Shown in pieces: positions 23,882 to 29,856 of a DNA stretch of 29,856 nt. Below the pieces are notes generated by a model. The model saw nothing but the letters and a program-made list of their open reading frames with translations. It ran no database searches and was not told the origin of the DNA. This DNA comes from an uncultured Clostridia bacterium (GTDB lineage Bacteria; Bacillota_A; Clostridia; TANB77; CAG-508), in assembly GCA_944388685.1 (NCBI GenBank), contig CALXJS010000016.1:1-29856 (forward strand). The letters are read 5' to 3'. The first letter of the stretch is position 1, and every line of letters begins with the position of its first letter. The translations under genes were made by a program, and so were the position numbers.

Positions 23882-24146
23882 TTGTAGGTGTTACAATTCA
23901 GACCAACATGTTGGAAAGGTTACCTATATATTATTTTTCATACCTTGTGTGTCGCAACCACTTATGTTGAAAAATCAATTTTTAGCTAGTCTTAAATAAA
24001 TTTAATCCTATCTAAAAATTTACTTTTCAACGAAAGAAGGTTGCTCCAATCGCACTCACTTCGTTCGTTTGGTCGCTTACGCGGTATTTCAAAATAATAT
24101 ATAGGTAACCTTTCCAACATGTTGGTCTGAACTGTAACTTGTAGGT
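23882..24146. mobile_element. MITE-like element A with 8-bp target duplication
   Basis: The element spans 23890-24138 (249 bp). Its ends are 48-bp inverted repeats at 23890-23937 (GTTACAATTCAGACCAACAT...) and 24091-24138 with one mismatch. The same octamer TTGTAGGT lies directly outside each end (23882-23889 and 24139-24146), as expected of a target duplication. Inside is a second inverted pair, GTTGAAAAATCAATTTTTAG near 23966 and its near complement near 24013-24032, so the whole element folds on itself. It has no gene. It lies in the gap of 479 bp between the divergent RluD-family gene and trmB without breaking either promoter. The transposase that moved it is not in the window. Confidence 0.8.
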
Positions 24147-24187
24147 ATCTGTTATACAAAAATATTAATAGCTTTTTATTGCTTTTT

Positions 24188-24223
24188 ATGCATTTTTATA
24201 GTAAAATAAAATGCATATATACT
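24188..24223 (+). promoter_or_regulatory. Probable trmB promoter region with small inverted repeat
   Basis: TATACT at 24218-24223 is a plausible -10 with only a weak T-rich -35. Just upstream ATGCATTTTTAT (24188-24199) and ATAAAATGCAT (about 24206-24216) form an inverted repeat overlapping the promoter, which could be an operator. Confidence 0.35.
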
Positions 24224-24243
24224 AAGTGAAGAGGTAGTAAGTA

Positions 24244-24909
24244 ATGAGAATTCGATATAAAAAATGGGCAAGACCAGAACTAGAAGCAAGTCCTTTTTAT
24301 ATAGACAATCCAGAAGAAATGAAAGGAAAATGGAAAGAATACTTTGGAAATAACCATCCCATCCATCTAGAATTAGGTTGTGGAAAAGGGCAATTCATTT
24401 CTGAATTGACATCAGAAAATTTAGATATTAACTATATAGCTATAGATTTAGTGGATGCTATGTTAGGATTAGCCAAACGCAATGTAGAAGCAAAATACAA
24501 AGAAAAAAACATAGAACCCCAAAATATTGTCTTAACAAGATTTGATATAGAAAGAATCTTATTAATCTTAGAAGAACAAGATCAAATAGAAAGAATTTAT
24601 ATTAATTTTTGTAATCCTTGGCCAAAGGGAAAACATAGAAAAAAGAGATTAACACATACAAGACAATTGGAAAAGTATAGGGTATTTCTAAAAGATAATG
24701 GAGAAATTTACTTTAAGACAGATGATGATGATTTATTTCATTCCAGTTTGCTATATCTTGAAGAAGCAGGTTTTGAAGTATTGAAGAAGACTTATGATTT
24801 ACATACAGAACCAATATTTGAAAAAAATATAGAAACAGAACATGAAAAAATGTTTTCAGAACAAGGCATTAAAATTAAGGCATTGATTGCTAGAAAAAAG
24901 GCGAGATGA
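24244..24909 (+). CDS. trmB: tRNA (guanine-N7-)-methyltransferase TrmB
   Basis: TrmB methylates N7 of G46 in the tRNA variable loop using S-adenosylmethionine. The 221-residue protein has the SAM-binding motif IHLELGCGKGQFI at about residues 40-52, IAIDLVDAML, the catalytic stretch INFCNPWPKGKHRKKRLTH near 120-138, IYFKTDDDDLF, and the family C-terminus (LHTEPIFEKNIETEHEKMF, ALIARKKAR). Length is normal. GAGG lies upstream of the ATG. It is monocistronic and lies between two palindromic elements; the left end of element B begins one base before its TGA, so the stop codon is part of that repeat. Confidence 0.96.
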   Translation: MRIRYKKWARPELEASPFYIDNPEEMKGKWKEYFGNNHPIHLELGCGKGQFISELTSENLDINYIAIDLVDAMLGLAKRNVEAKYKEKNIEPQNIVLTRFDIERILLILEEQDQIERIYINFCNPWPKGKHRKKRLTHTRQLEKYRVFLKDNGEIYFKTDDDDLFHSSLLYLEEAGFEVLKKTYDLHTEPIFEKNIETEHEKMFSEQGIKIKALIARKKAR

Positions 24910-25222
24910 TTTTGGAATGGAGAGTTACTGCCAGGCATGTTACAATTCACAGTTAAAAAAATTATTTTATAGAATGTTGATATATAAATATTTTTTTCAA
25001 ATTCTCGGCTACCCTCCATTCCCGTTCAACAAATTCTAAAGATAAAGCCACAACAATACCCGAAAACAGGACCCTTTATGGCTTTATCTTAAGAATTTGT
25101 AAAACTATTCCGGTCACATTCAAATTTTCAAAAAATATTTATATATCAACATTCTTATTAATACTCATTTATAAGCTGTGAATTGTAACATGCCTGGCAG
25201 TAACTCTCCATTCCAAAATCAT
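24906..25222. mobile_element. MITE-like nested-palindrome element B
   Basis: A perfect terminal inverted repeat of 47 bp (24906-24952, beginning ATGATTTTGGAATGGAGAGT, and its complement ending at 25222) encloses a middle inverted pair (about 24971-24996 with 25130-25155). Inside that is a 22-bp inner pair with one mismatch (25029-25050 with 25079-25100). The 317-bp element would fold as one long hairpin. No gene or target duplication is seen. Its left end supplies the trmB stop codon. The ends share GTTACAATTCA with element A but are otherwise different. In the 558-bp gap before pyrG it leaves only the pyrG promoter and leader (25243-25467). Confidence 0.7.
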
Positions 25223-25242
25223 TAAAAAATTTGAAAAATACC

Positions 25243-25271
25243 TTGTATTTTGTCAAAATACATGCTACAAT
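25243..25271 (+). promoter_or_regulatory. Promoter for pyrG
   Basis: TTGTAT at 25243-25248 and TACAAT at 25266-25271 are 17 bp apart, with an extended -10 TG at 25263-25264. The start would be near 25278, which makes a leader of about 190 nt before the ATG at 25468. Confidence 0.55.
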
Positions 25272-25277
25272 AGTAAT

Positions 25278-25326
25278 AGATTAAAAAAAAACCGATTTTG
25301 AGGGAAGATTTTTTTAATCTTTTTTT
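25278..25326 (+). terminator. Possible attenuator at the start of the pyrG leader
   Basis: AGATTAAAAAAA (25278-25289) pairs perfectly with TTTTTTTAATCT (25309-25320), followed directly by a T run to 25326. The predicted transcript starts at the first base of the stem, about 140 nt before the pyrG ribosome site, so the hairpin can only act on pyrG itself. The B. subtilis pyrG gene is controlled by leader attenuation through slippage at a GGG start; that start is not seen here. Confidence 0.45.
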
Positions 25327-25467
25327 AATTTTTAGAAAGTATAGTTTCTGGAAAATAAGATAATACACATTTTATTTCCACTTTGAGTTTATGCTTTAAC
25401 TTAAAGTTTCATATAATTTCCTATAAATTAAAATCAATTTGGTTCTTTATTTTGAAAGGAGTATTCA

Positions 25468-27072
25468 ATGAACACAAAGTATATTTTTGTAACAGGTGGT
25501 GTTGTATCAGGACTAGGAAAGGGCATTACAGCAGCATCTTTGGGAAGGCTATTAAAAAACAGAGGGTATAAAGTAACAATTCAAAAATTTGACCCATATA
25601 TCAATGTAGACCCAGGAACAATGAATCCATATGAACATGGAGAGGTTTTTGTAACAGATGATGGAGCAGAAACAGATTTGGATTTAGGGCATTATGAAAG
25701 ATTTATTGATGAAAACTTGACACATAATTCAAGTATTACCATGGGAAAAATTTATCAAAATGTTATAGAAAAGGAAAGAAGAGGAGATTACTTAGGAAAA
25801 ACAGTACAAGTAATCCCACATATTACAAATGAAATTAAAGAAAAGATTTATGGATTTGAAGATACAGACACAGATATTGTAATAACAGAAGTAGGGGGAA
25901 CTGTAGGAGATATCGAAGGGCTTTCTATTATTGAAGCGATTAGGCAAGTAGGATTAGAGAAAAATAAAGAAGATGTTGTATACATTCATGTAACATTATT
26001 ACCATACATTTTTGGTTCTAATGAAATTAAATCAAAACCAACACAACATTCTGTAAAAGAGTTACAAAGTTTAGGTATTAAGCCAGATATCTTAGTTTGT
26101 AGAACAGAACAAGATATACCAGATACGATAAGAGAAAAATTATCTTTATTTTGTAATGTAAGAAAATCAAGTGTAATCCAAAATAAAACGGCAGATTGCC
26201 TATATGCAGTACCTTTAATGTTAGAAGAAGAAGGCTTGGCAAGGGAAGTTTGCAATCATTTACATTTAGAAAAATATATTCCAGATAATACAAAATGGGA
26301 AGAAATGATTGGAAATATTAGAAAAATAGATGAAAATAATGTTGTTACAATTGGTTTAGTTGGAAAATATGTAAAACTAGAAGATTCTTATATTTCAGTT
26401 ATTGAAAGCTTATACCATGCAGGTTTTGCAAATAATGTAAAGGTAAAAGTAAAATTAATAGATTCTGAAAAAATCACAAGAGAAAATGCCAAAGAACAGC
26501 TAAAAGGAATGGACGGTATTGTCATTCCTGGAGGATTTGGAGATAGAGGAATTGACGGAATGATTGAAACAGTAAGATATGTAAGAGAAAATAACATTCC
26601 ATTTTTAGGAATTTGCTTAGGTATGCAAATGGCTGTGGTTGAATTTGCAAGAGATGTATTAGGAATAGAAGATGCAGATTCAGAAGAATTTAACAAAGAA
26701 ACCAAAAATCAAGTTATCCACATCATGGAAGAACAGAAAAAGGTGCATAAAAAAGGTGGAACTATGCGATTAGGAGCATATCCATGTATTATAAAAGAAG
26801 GTACTTTGGCAGAGAAGCTTTATGGAACTACTGAGATTTCAGAAAGACATAGACATAGATTTGAATATAACAATGATTATAGAGAAAGATTAGAAAATGC
26901 TGGTCTAAAAGTTTCTGGAACTTCTCCAGATGGCTTATTAGTAGAAATGGTGGAAATGCCAGAACATCCATATTTTATTGCAGGACAATTTCATCCAGAA
27001 TTGAAATCTAGACCAAATAGACCAGGACCATTAGTTCTGAAATTGGTGGAAGCAGCGAAAAAGAGGAAATGA
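25468..27072 (+). CDS. pyrG: CTP synthase
   Basis: PyrG makes CTP from UTP, ATP and glutamine, the last step of pyrimidine nucleotide synthesis. The 534-residue protein has the N-terminal amidoligase domain ([24 protein letters not shown]-loop, [44 protein letters not shown]) and the C-terminal class I glutamine amidotransferase domain. In the latter the nucleophile Cys383 lies in [15 protein letters not shown], and the catalytic His509 and Glu511 lie in [16 protein letters not shown] precedes the ATG. All parts are intact and length is normal. It has its own promoter and a leader hairpin followed by T, suggesting attenuation. Confidence 0.97.
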   Translation: MNTKYIFVTGGVVSGLGKGITAASLGRLLKNRGYKVTIQKFDPYINVDPGTMNPYEHGEVFVTDDGAETDLDLGHYERFIDENLTHNSSITMGKIYQNVIEKERRGDYLGKTVQVIPHITNEIKEKIYGFEDTDTDIVITEVGGTVGDIEGLSIIEAIRQVGLEKNKEDVVYIHVTLLPYIFGSNEIKSKPTQHSVKELQSLGIKPDILVCRTEQDIPDTIREKLSLFCNVRKSSVIQNKTADCLYAVPLMLEEEGLAREVCNHLHLEKYIPDNTKWEEMIGNIRKIDENNVVTIGLVGKYVKLEDSYISVIESLYHAGFANNVKVKVKLIDSEKITRENAKEQLKGMDGIVIPGGFGDRGIDGMIETVRYVRENNIPFLGICLGMQMAVVEFARDVLGIEDADSEEFNKETKNQVIHIMEEQKKVHKKGGTMRLGAYPCIIKEGTLAEKLYGTTEISERHRHRFEYNNDYRERLENAGLKVSGTSPDGLLVEMVEMPEHPYFIAGQFHPELKSRPNRPGPLVLKLVEAAKKRK

Positions 27073-27092
27073 TAAAAGATATATAATATATA

Positions 27093-27135
27093 AAGGCGGA
27101 AAAATTCTCAAGAAGAGAAGACCTCCGCTTTTTAG
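27093..27135 (+). terminator. Terminator after pyrG
   Basis: AAAGGCGGA near 27093 pairs with TCCGCTTTTT near 27124-27133 with one bulged base, around an inner stem TTCTC/GAGAA. The T run completes an intrinsic terminator. Confidence 0.6.
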
Positions 27136-27138
27136 GGC

Positions 27139-27468
27139 TTAGTTAGAAAGCTTGTACACCTCTATGAAATAGAGGGCACGCTCTGCGGATTCGAACCATT
27201 TGACTTTATATCCTTTTTCCTGTTCAGTTTTCATGAGCAGAGAAAGGGCTGCTTTCCACTCTTTACTAGAAATAGGCGGAAGTTTTGTTACATCGAGTGG
27301 TTTACTATTTGTCGGTATACAAGAATGGGCTTCTATAATCCCATTCCTTGCGCAAGTAATTACAGAAAGAGGTATTTTATATCCTCTTTCAAGTTGTTTT
27401 TTGAGATAGGAGCATTGCTCCTTATCTTCTAAAACATTCATCCGAATCCCGAACATGATATTTTCCAT
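27139..27468 (-). CDS. Small unknown protein with atypical codon use
   Basis: The ATG at 27468 follows AAAAGGG by about 8 nt. The 109-residue product (MENIMFGIRMNVLEDKEQ...) looks soluble: charged N-terminal helices, a middle with SVITCARNGIIEAHSCIP, and a C-terminal part KWFESAERALYFIEVYKLSN. I do not recognise a family. Its codons are richer in G and C than its neighbours (CGG, CCG, GGG and GAG occur), which suggests later arrival. Codon 9 is the only CGG in the window that must be read in frame if this start is right; the next codon is ATG, so a start there would avoid it. A promoter lies at 27553-27581 and a leader hairpin at 27483-27506. Confidence 0.6.
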   Translation of the reverse strand: MENIMFGIRMNVLEDKEQCSYLKKQLERGYKIPLSVITCARNGIIEAHSCIPTNSKPLDVTKLPPISSKEWKAALSLLMKTEQEKGYKVKWFESAERALYFIEVYKLSN

Positions 27469-27482
27469 TTTTTTACCCTTTT

Positions 27483-27506
27483 GTCTAGGATTATTTTCTC
27501 CTAGAC
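27483..27506 (-). promoter_or_regulatory. Leader hairpin of the 27139-27468 gene
   Basis: GTCTAGGA (27483-27490) and TCCTAGAC (27499-27506) form a perfect 8-bp stem with an 8-base loop in the predicted 5' leader, ending about 14 nt before the start codon and close to its ribosome site. It could affect translation. Confidence 0.4.
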
Positions 27507-27552
27507 CCTTTCTTTAATTTTTGCGGTCTACCTATTAGTAGCCACTATATTA

Positions 27553-27581
27553 ATTATACCACAATTTCTACCTAATAGCAA
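27553..27581 (-). promoter_or_regulatory. Promoter for the 27139-27468 gene
   Basis: On the minus strand TTGCTA (27576-27581) and TATAAT (27553-27558) are 17 bp apart with an extended TGTGG before the -10. The same TGTGGTATAAT box occurs in the divergent promoter at 27641-27670. Confidence 0.6.
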
Positions 27582-27593
27582 TAAAAACGAGGC

Positions 27594-27615
27594 AGGAGAG
27601 GACGAGGAGAGGACG
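27594..27615. repeat. 11-bp tandem repeat between divergent promoters
   Basis: AGGAGAGGACG occurs twice in tandem (27594-27604 and 27605-27615). This G-rich purine tract is unlike the A/T-rich surroundings and lies midway between two divergent promoters, so it could be a shared regulatory site. Confidence 0.5.
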
Positions 27616-27640
27616 GACATACGAGAATTATTAGAAAGTA

Positions 27641-27670
27641 TTTACAAAAATAGGGCATATGTGGTATAAT
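27641..27670 (+). promoter_or_regulatory. Promoter for the 27709 gene
   Basis: TTTACA at 27641-27646 and TATAAT at 27665-27670 are 18 bp apart, with an extended -10 (TG at 27662-27663). Confidence 0.55.
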
Positions 27671-27708
27671 AATTAGGTACGAAAGCAAATTAAAAGGTGG
27701 TAATAATT

Positions 27709-28044
27709 ATGACAGCAATACTTATCGTAATATATGTACTAATACTAACCATATTTGCATTAGTAGCATATGCGGTAATGCAAATCAAACTATTTGGAAT
27801 GAAAGTAAAAGATTTCTGGGGGTTTATCGAAGCCAACCAGATGTTAGATAAATTATATATGTTTGCAAAACAATACGAAAATATGACACCACAAGAGCAA
27901 GTCATTTATTTATCAGAAGCAGAGAAAATATTTAAAGCATTTGATAAAGTGCCAAATGAATTATGGGAAGAAGAGTATGACAAATACAAGGAAGTTGTAA
28001 ATAAATATAATGATATCAGAATGTTAAGATGGACATCAAATTAA
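27709..28044 (+). CDS. Small unknown protein with N-terminal membrane helix
   Basis: I start at the ATG at 27709 because AAAGGTGG (27693-27700) lies 8 nt before it; the GTG at 27697 is part of that ribosome site. The 111-residue product has one membrane helix at about residues 3-27 (AILIVIYVLILTIFALVAYAVM). A soluble, helical, charged domain follows (FWGFIEANQMLDKLYMFAKQY, MTPQEQVIYLSEAEKIFKAFDKVP, EEYDKYKEVVNKYNDIRML), probably cytoplasmic. I do not recognise the family. It has its own promoter and a strong terminator, so it is a single-gene unit. Confidence 0.7.
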   Translation: MTAILIVIYVLILTIFALVAYAVMQIKLFGMKVKDFWGFIEANQMLDKLYMFAKQYENMTPQEQVIYLSEAEKIFKAFDKVPNELWEEEYDKYKEVVNKYNDIRMLRWTSN

Positions 28045-28069
28045 AAAATCCGGATAATCCGGATTTTTT
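28043..28069 (+). terminator. Strong intrinsic terminator
   Basis: AAAAAATCCGGA (28043-28054) and TCCGGATTTTTT (28058-28069) are perfect complements around a 3-base loop and end in six T. The symmetrical A and T tails make it able to work in both directions, here between two convergent genes. Confidence 0.85.
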
Positions 28070-28134
28070 GTATATAGTTTTGATATAGGTGTACGAAATA
28101 GTTAATCTCGTTAATGCACGCTTTTAGTTTAATG

Positions 28135-29064
28135 CTATTCTTCAGTCTTTTTAGTTACTTTAGGTTTTTTGTCCTCAGTCATAACTTCTTTAATTGCTCC
28201 TAAACTACCCAAAGCACTTGTTGCTTCAAACGGAATAAATACTTTGTTTGCTTCACCTTCGGCTACTTTCTCTAAAGCTTCCAAAGATTTTAATTGAACT
28301 AATTTCTCGTCAGGGTTAGCTTGTTTAATTGCGTCATATACTCTTTGAATTTCTTGTGCTTTTGCGTCAGCAACTTCTTTAATTGCTTGGGCTTCACCGA
28401 CAGCTCTTCTAATTTGTGCTTCCTTATCTGCTTCAGCCTCTAAGATAGCAGCTTGTTTTTTACCTTCTGCAATGGTAATAGCAGATTGTCTTTGTGCTTC
28501 TGCTTCCAAAATCAATGCTCTTTTATTTCTTTCTGCATTCATTTCTTTTTCCATGGCGTCTCTAACATCAGCAGGTGGCTCAATATCCTTGATTTCTACT
28601 CTATCAATTTTACATCCCCATCTATCAGTTGCTTCATCAAGAACTGTTCTTAATTTTGTATTAATACCATCTCTTGAACTAAATGTTTCGTCTAAATCCA
28701 TTTTACCAATGATATCACGGATGGTTGTAATGGCTAAGTATTCAATACCTTTTTTCAAACTTTGAATTTCATAAACTGCTTTTGCAGGATCTGTGATTTG
28801 ATAAAACACAACTGTATCAATAGTAATGGTAACATTGTCTTTTGTAATAACGCTTTGAGGTGGAATATCCATTGTTTGTTGTTTTAAACTTACTACACTT
28901 CTGACATGGTCAAAAAATGGAATAATAATGGTAAGACCAGCGTCAGCAACTTTATAGAATTTACCTAACCTTTCAATGATATATACCTCAGATTGTTTAA
29001 CGATTTTTATTGACATAAATGCAATGACTAAGATGATAACAAGTAATATTATTAAAAAAATCAT
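28135..29064 (-). CDS. SPFH/Band 7 (stomatin-like) membrane protein
   Basis: SPFH proteins form ring- or cage-like oligomers that organise membrane domains and often work with membrane proteases. The 309-residue protein has an N-terminal membrane helix (residues 2-20), then the Band 7 domain (VKQSEVYIIERLGKFYKV, GLTIIIPFFDHVRSVVSLKQQ, RDIIGKMDLDETFSSRDGIN, WGCKIDRVEIKDIEPPADV). A long Ala/Glu-rich coiled coil follows at about 185-265 (ALILEAEAQRQSAITIAEGKKQAAILEAEADKEAQIRRA), then a conserved C-terminal part (FIPFEATSALGSLGAI) and a charged tail. It matches the QmcA/YbbK branch. Its upstream neighbour is an NfeD protein in the same direction, the usual operon partner. Confidence 0.92.
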   Translation of the reverse strand: MIFLIILLVIILVIAFMSIKIVKQSEVYIIERLGKFYKVADAGLTIIIPFFDHVRSVVSLKQQTMDIPPQSVITKDNVTITIDTVVFYQITDPAKAVYEIQSLKKGIEYLAITTIRDIIGKMDLDETFSSRDGINTKLRTVLDEATDRWGCKIDRVEIKDIEPPADVRDAMEKEMNAERNKRALILEAEAQRQSAITIAEGKKQAAILEAEADKEAQIRRAVGEAQAIKEVADAKAQEIQRVYDAIKQANPDEKLVQLKSLEALEKVAEGEANKVFIPFEATSALGSLGAIKEVMTEDKKPKVTKKTEE

Positions 29065-29125
29065 AAAACTTCCTCCTTTTTCAACATCCTTAAATTATAT
29101 TTTAAATAGTATACAAAAATAAACT

Positions 29126-29566
29126 TTATTTTTGCATGATTGGTGAAACAATTGCTTTAACACCATCTATTTCTTTAATTTCCACTTTTGTGCCTTTTTC
29201 AATATTAGAACCGTTCACACCTTCAGCAGACCATACTTCGCCATCTACTTTGATTTGACCTACACCATTAATAGAATCAATATCTTTAATGACAATGGCT
29301 TTTTTTCCAATAATGGAAAAAGCATTTGTTTTTTCTTCTGTATTTTCATTTTTATTGACAAATTTTTTTACAAATGGCTTTGTTGCTAGAATTAATACAG
29401 CAGACAAAACAACAAATACAGTTGCTTGAATGGTTAAGTTATCAGTAAAGAAACTAACACACATAGTTATTAAACCTGCAACACCTAACCAAAATACTAA
29501 AAATCCAGTTGTTATAATTTCTGCAATAAAAAATATTCCAGAAGCAATTAACCAAAATTGCCACAT
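29126..29566 (-). CDS. NfeD family membrane protein
   Basis: NfeD proteins of the short YbbJ type are partners of SPFH proteins. The 146-residue protein has an N-terminal hydrophobic part with two to three helices at about residues 4-70 (WLIASGIFFIAEIITTGFLVFWLGVAGLITM, ATVFVVLSAVLILATKPFV). A soluble OB-fold domain follows at about 85-146 (IGKKAIVIKDID, GQIKVDGEVWSAEG, IEKGTKVEIKEIDGVKAIVSP), matching the NfeD C-terminal domain. GGAGG precedes the ATG. It is 61 bp upstream of the SPFH gene and the two are almost certainly one operon. No protease domain is present, so this is the short form. Confidence 0.92.
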   Translation of the reverse strand: MWQFWLIASGIFFIAEIITTGFLVFWLGVAGLITMCVSFFTDNLTIQATVFVVLSAVLILATKPFVKKFVNKNENTEEKTNAFSIIGKKAIVIKDIDSINGVGQIKVDGEVWSAEGVNGSNIEKGTKVEIKEIDGVKAIVSPIMQK

Positions 29567-29717
29567 AATAAATCCTCCTTTAAATAATTCACACTATATA
29601 TATTATACAATAAAATATGGAAAAAATAAAGGGTTTTGGTAAAATTCGTTAAGATAAAGATATAAATTATTTCTTTAATTTTCAGAAAATGATTATGTTA
29701 TGATTTACATAGAAAAT

Positions 29718-29745
29718 TTGTCTTAGCATTCTGAAGTTATATTAT
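29718..29745 (+). promoter_or_regulatory. Possible promoter near the window end
   Basis: TTGTCT at 29718-29723 and TATTAT at 29740-29745 are 16 bp apart. A transcript would run rightward out of the window through the inverted repeat at 29790-29856. This is a weak call. The stretch 29567-29856 holds no gene I can support. Confidence 0.3.
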
Positions 29746-29789
29746 ACTATTTTATTCATTAAATGGCTGGCTATTTCCGAATATACAAA

Positions 29790-29856
29790 TTCTAACATTA
29801 TAAAGCAGGCACCTCTCACAGCAAGTCTGAGATTCTCCTACTTGATAATGTAAGAA
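29790..29856. repeat. Inverted repeat at the window edge
   Basis: TTCTAACATTAT (29790-29801) and ATAATGTAAGAA (29845-29856) are complementary at 11 of 12 positions and enclose a partly paired inner region of 43 bases richer in G and C than its surroundings. It may be the start of a structured RNA or leader that continues beyond the window. Confidence 0.35.

Noticed and set aside
2164..24138. Possible kinship of the 2164-2288 repeat with the inner part of element A (GTTGAAAAAT...AATTTTTAGC).
   Set aside because: The match is short, gapped and in A/T-rich sequence, so I cannot claim a common family without alignment.
25383..25571. A 62-residue frame overlapping the start of pyrG.
   Set aside because: It has no ribosome site and is the pyrG sequence read in another frame plus its leader.
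27187..27199. On the minus strand GGTTCGAATCC matches a tRNA T-loop.
   Set aside because: It lies inside the small gene 27139-27468 (KWFESAERA), and no acceptor, D or anticodon arms can be placed around it.
1..29856. CRISPR arrays, complete insertion sequences with transposase, rRNA and tRNA genes.
   Set aside because: No regular spaced repeats, transposase motifs, rRNA blocks or tRNA cloverleafs were found on reading both strands.

Overview
This is a low-GC (roughly 30 % by eye) Firmicutes-type chromosome segment, most likely from an uncultured gut-type Clostridia relative. The evidence is strong AGGAGG-type ribosome sites, sigma-A promoters with 17-bp spacing, a low-GC Gram-positive gene set (addA, rqcH, der, plsY, gpsA, dtd, rnpB, pyrG) and a cohesin/dockerin surface operon. 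The species assignment is inference; no rRNA or tRNA gene was found.

Layout. 1-350: a 45-residue hydrophobic peptide gene opposed by a convergent small RNA with its own consensus promoter, a candidate type I toxin-antitoxin locus. 375-2129: a DnaC/IstB-like ATPase remnant, an unknown membrane protein and a nucleoside deoxyribosyltransferase-like protein. 2130-2566: a gene-free stretch with a 125-bp inverted repeat lying in the leader of the deoxyribosyltransferase-like gene. 2567-7099: a two-gene surface operon, made of a secreted leucine-rich-repeat protein ending in a dockerin and a wall-anchored cohesin protein ending in LPYAG plus a membrane segment; the two products can be expected to bind each other. 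7287-8474: an internally duplicated unknown protein and rdgB. 8692-12321: addA without addB next to it. 12380-15860: an unknown membrane protein, rqcH on the opposite strand, and a cytoplasmic NagZ-type GH3 hexosaminidase. 16009-20418: der, plsY, an anchored unknown, gpsA and a zinc-ribbon protein, i.e. ribosome assembly plus phospholipid synthesis. 20547-23764: dtd (frameshifted), two unknown proteins, RNase P RNA, and an RluD-family pseudouridine synthase (frameshifted). 23765-25467: trmB between two long nested-palindrome elements, the first with a perfect 8-bp target duplication. 25468-27072: pyrG behind a possible leader attenuator. 27139-28044: two small unknown genes read from divergent promoters. 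28135-29566: an NfeD/SPFH membrane pair. 29567-29856: no gene seen, a weak promoter and a hairpin at the edge.

The most unusual signal links two genes 2.7 kb apart on opposite strands. Both dtd and the RluD-family gene are broken by exactly one extra base, and in both the extra base is the C of an in-frame CGG codon; skipping it restores a conserved glycine (GGT or GGA) and the rest of the protein. CGT, CGC and CGA are used as arginine in the window, but in my reading by eye CGG occurs in frame only at these two sites and once in one atypical small gene. This suggests CGG is a hungry or unassigned codon that causes or permits +1 frameshifting, although two indels or sequence errors remain possible.
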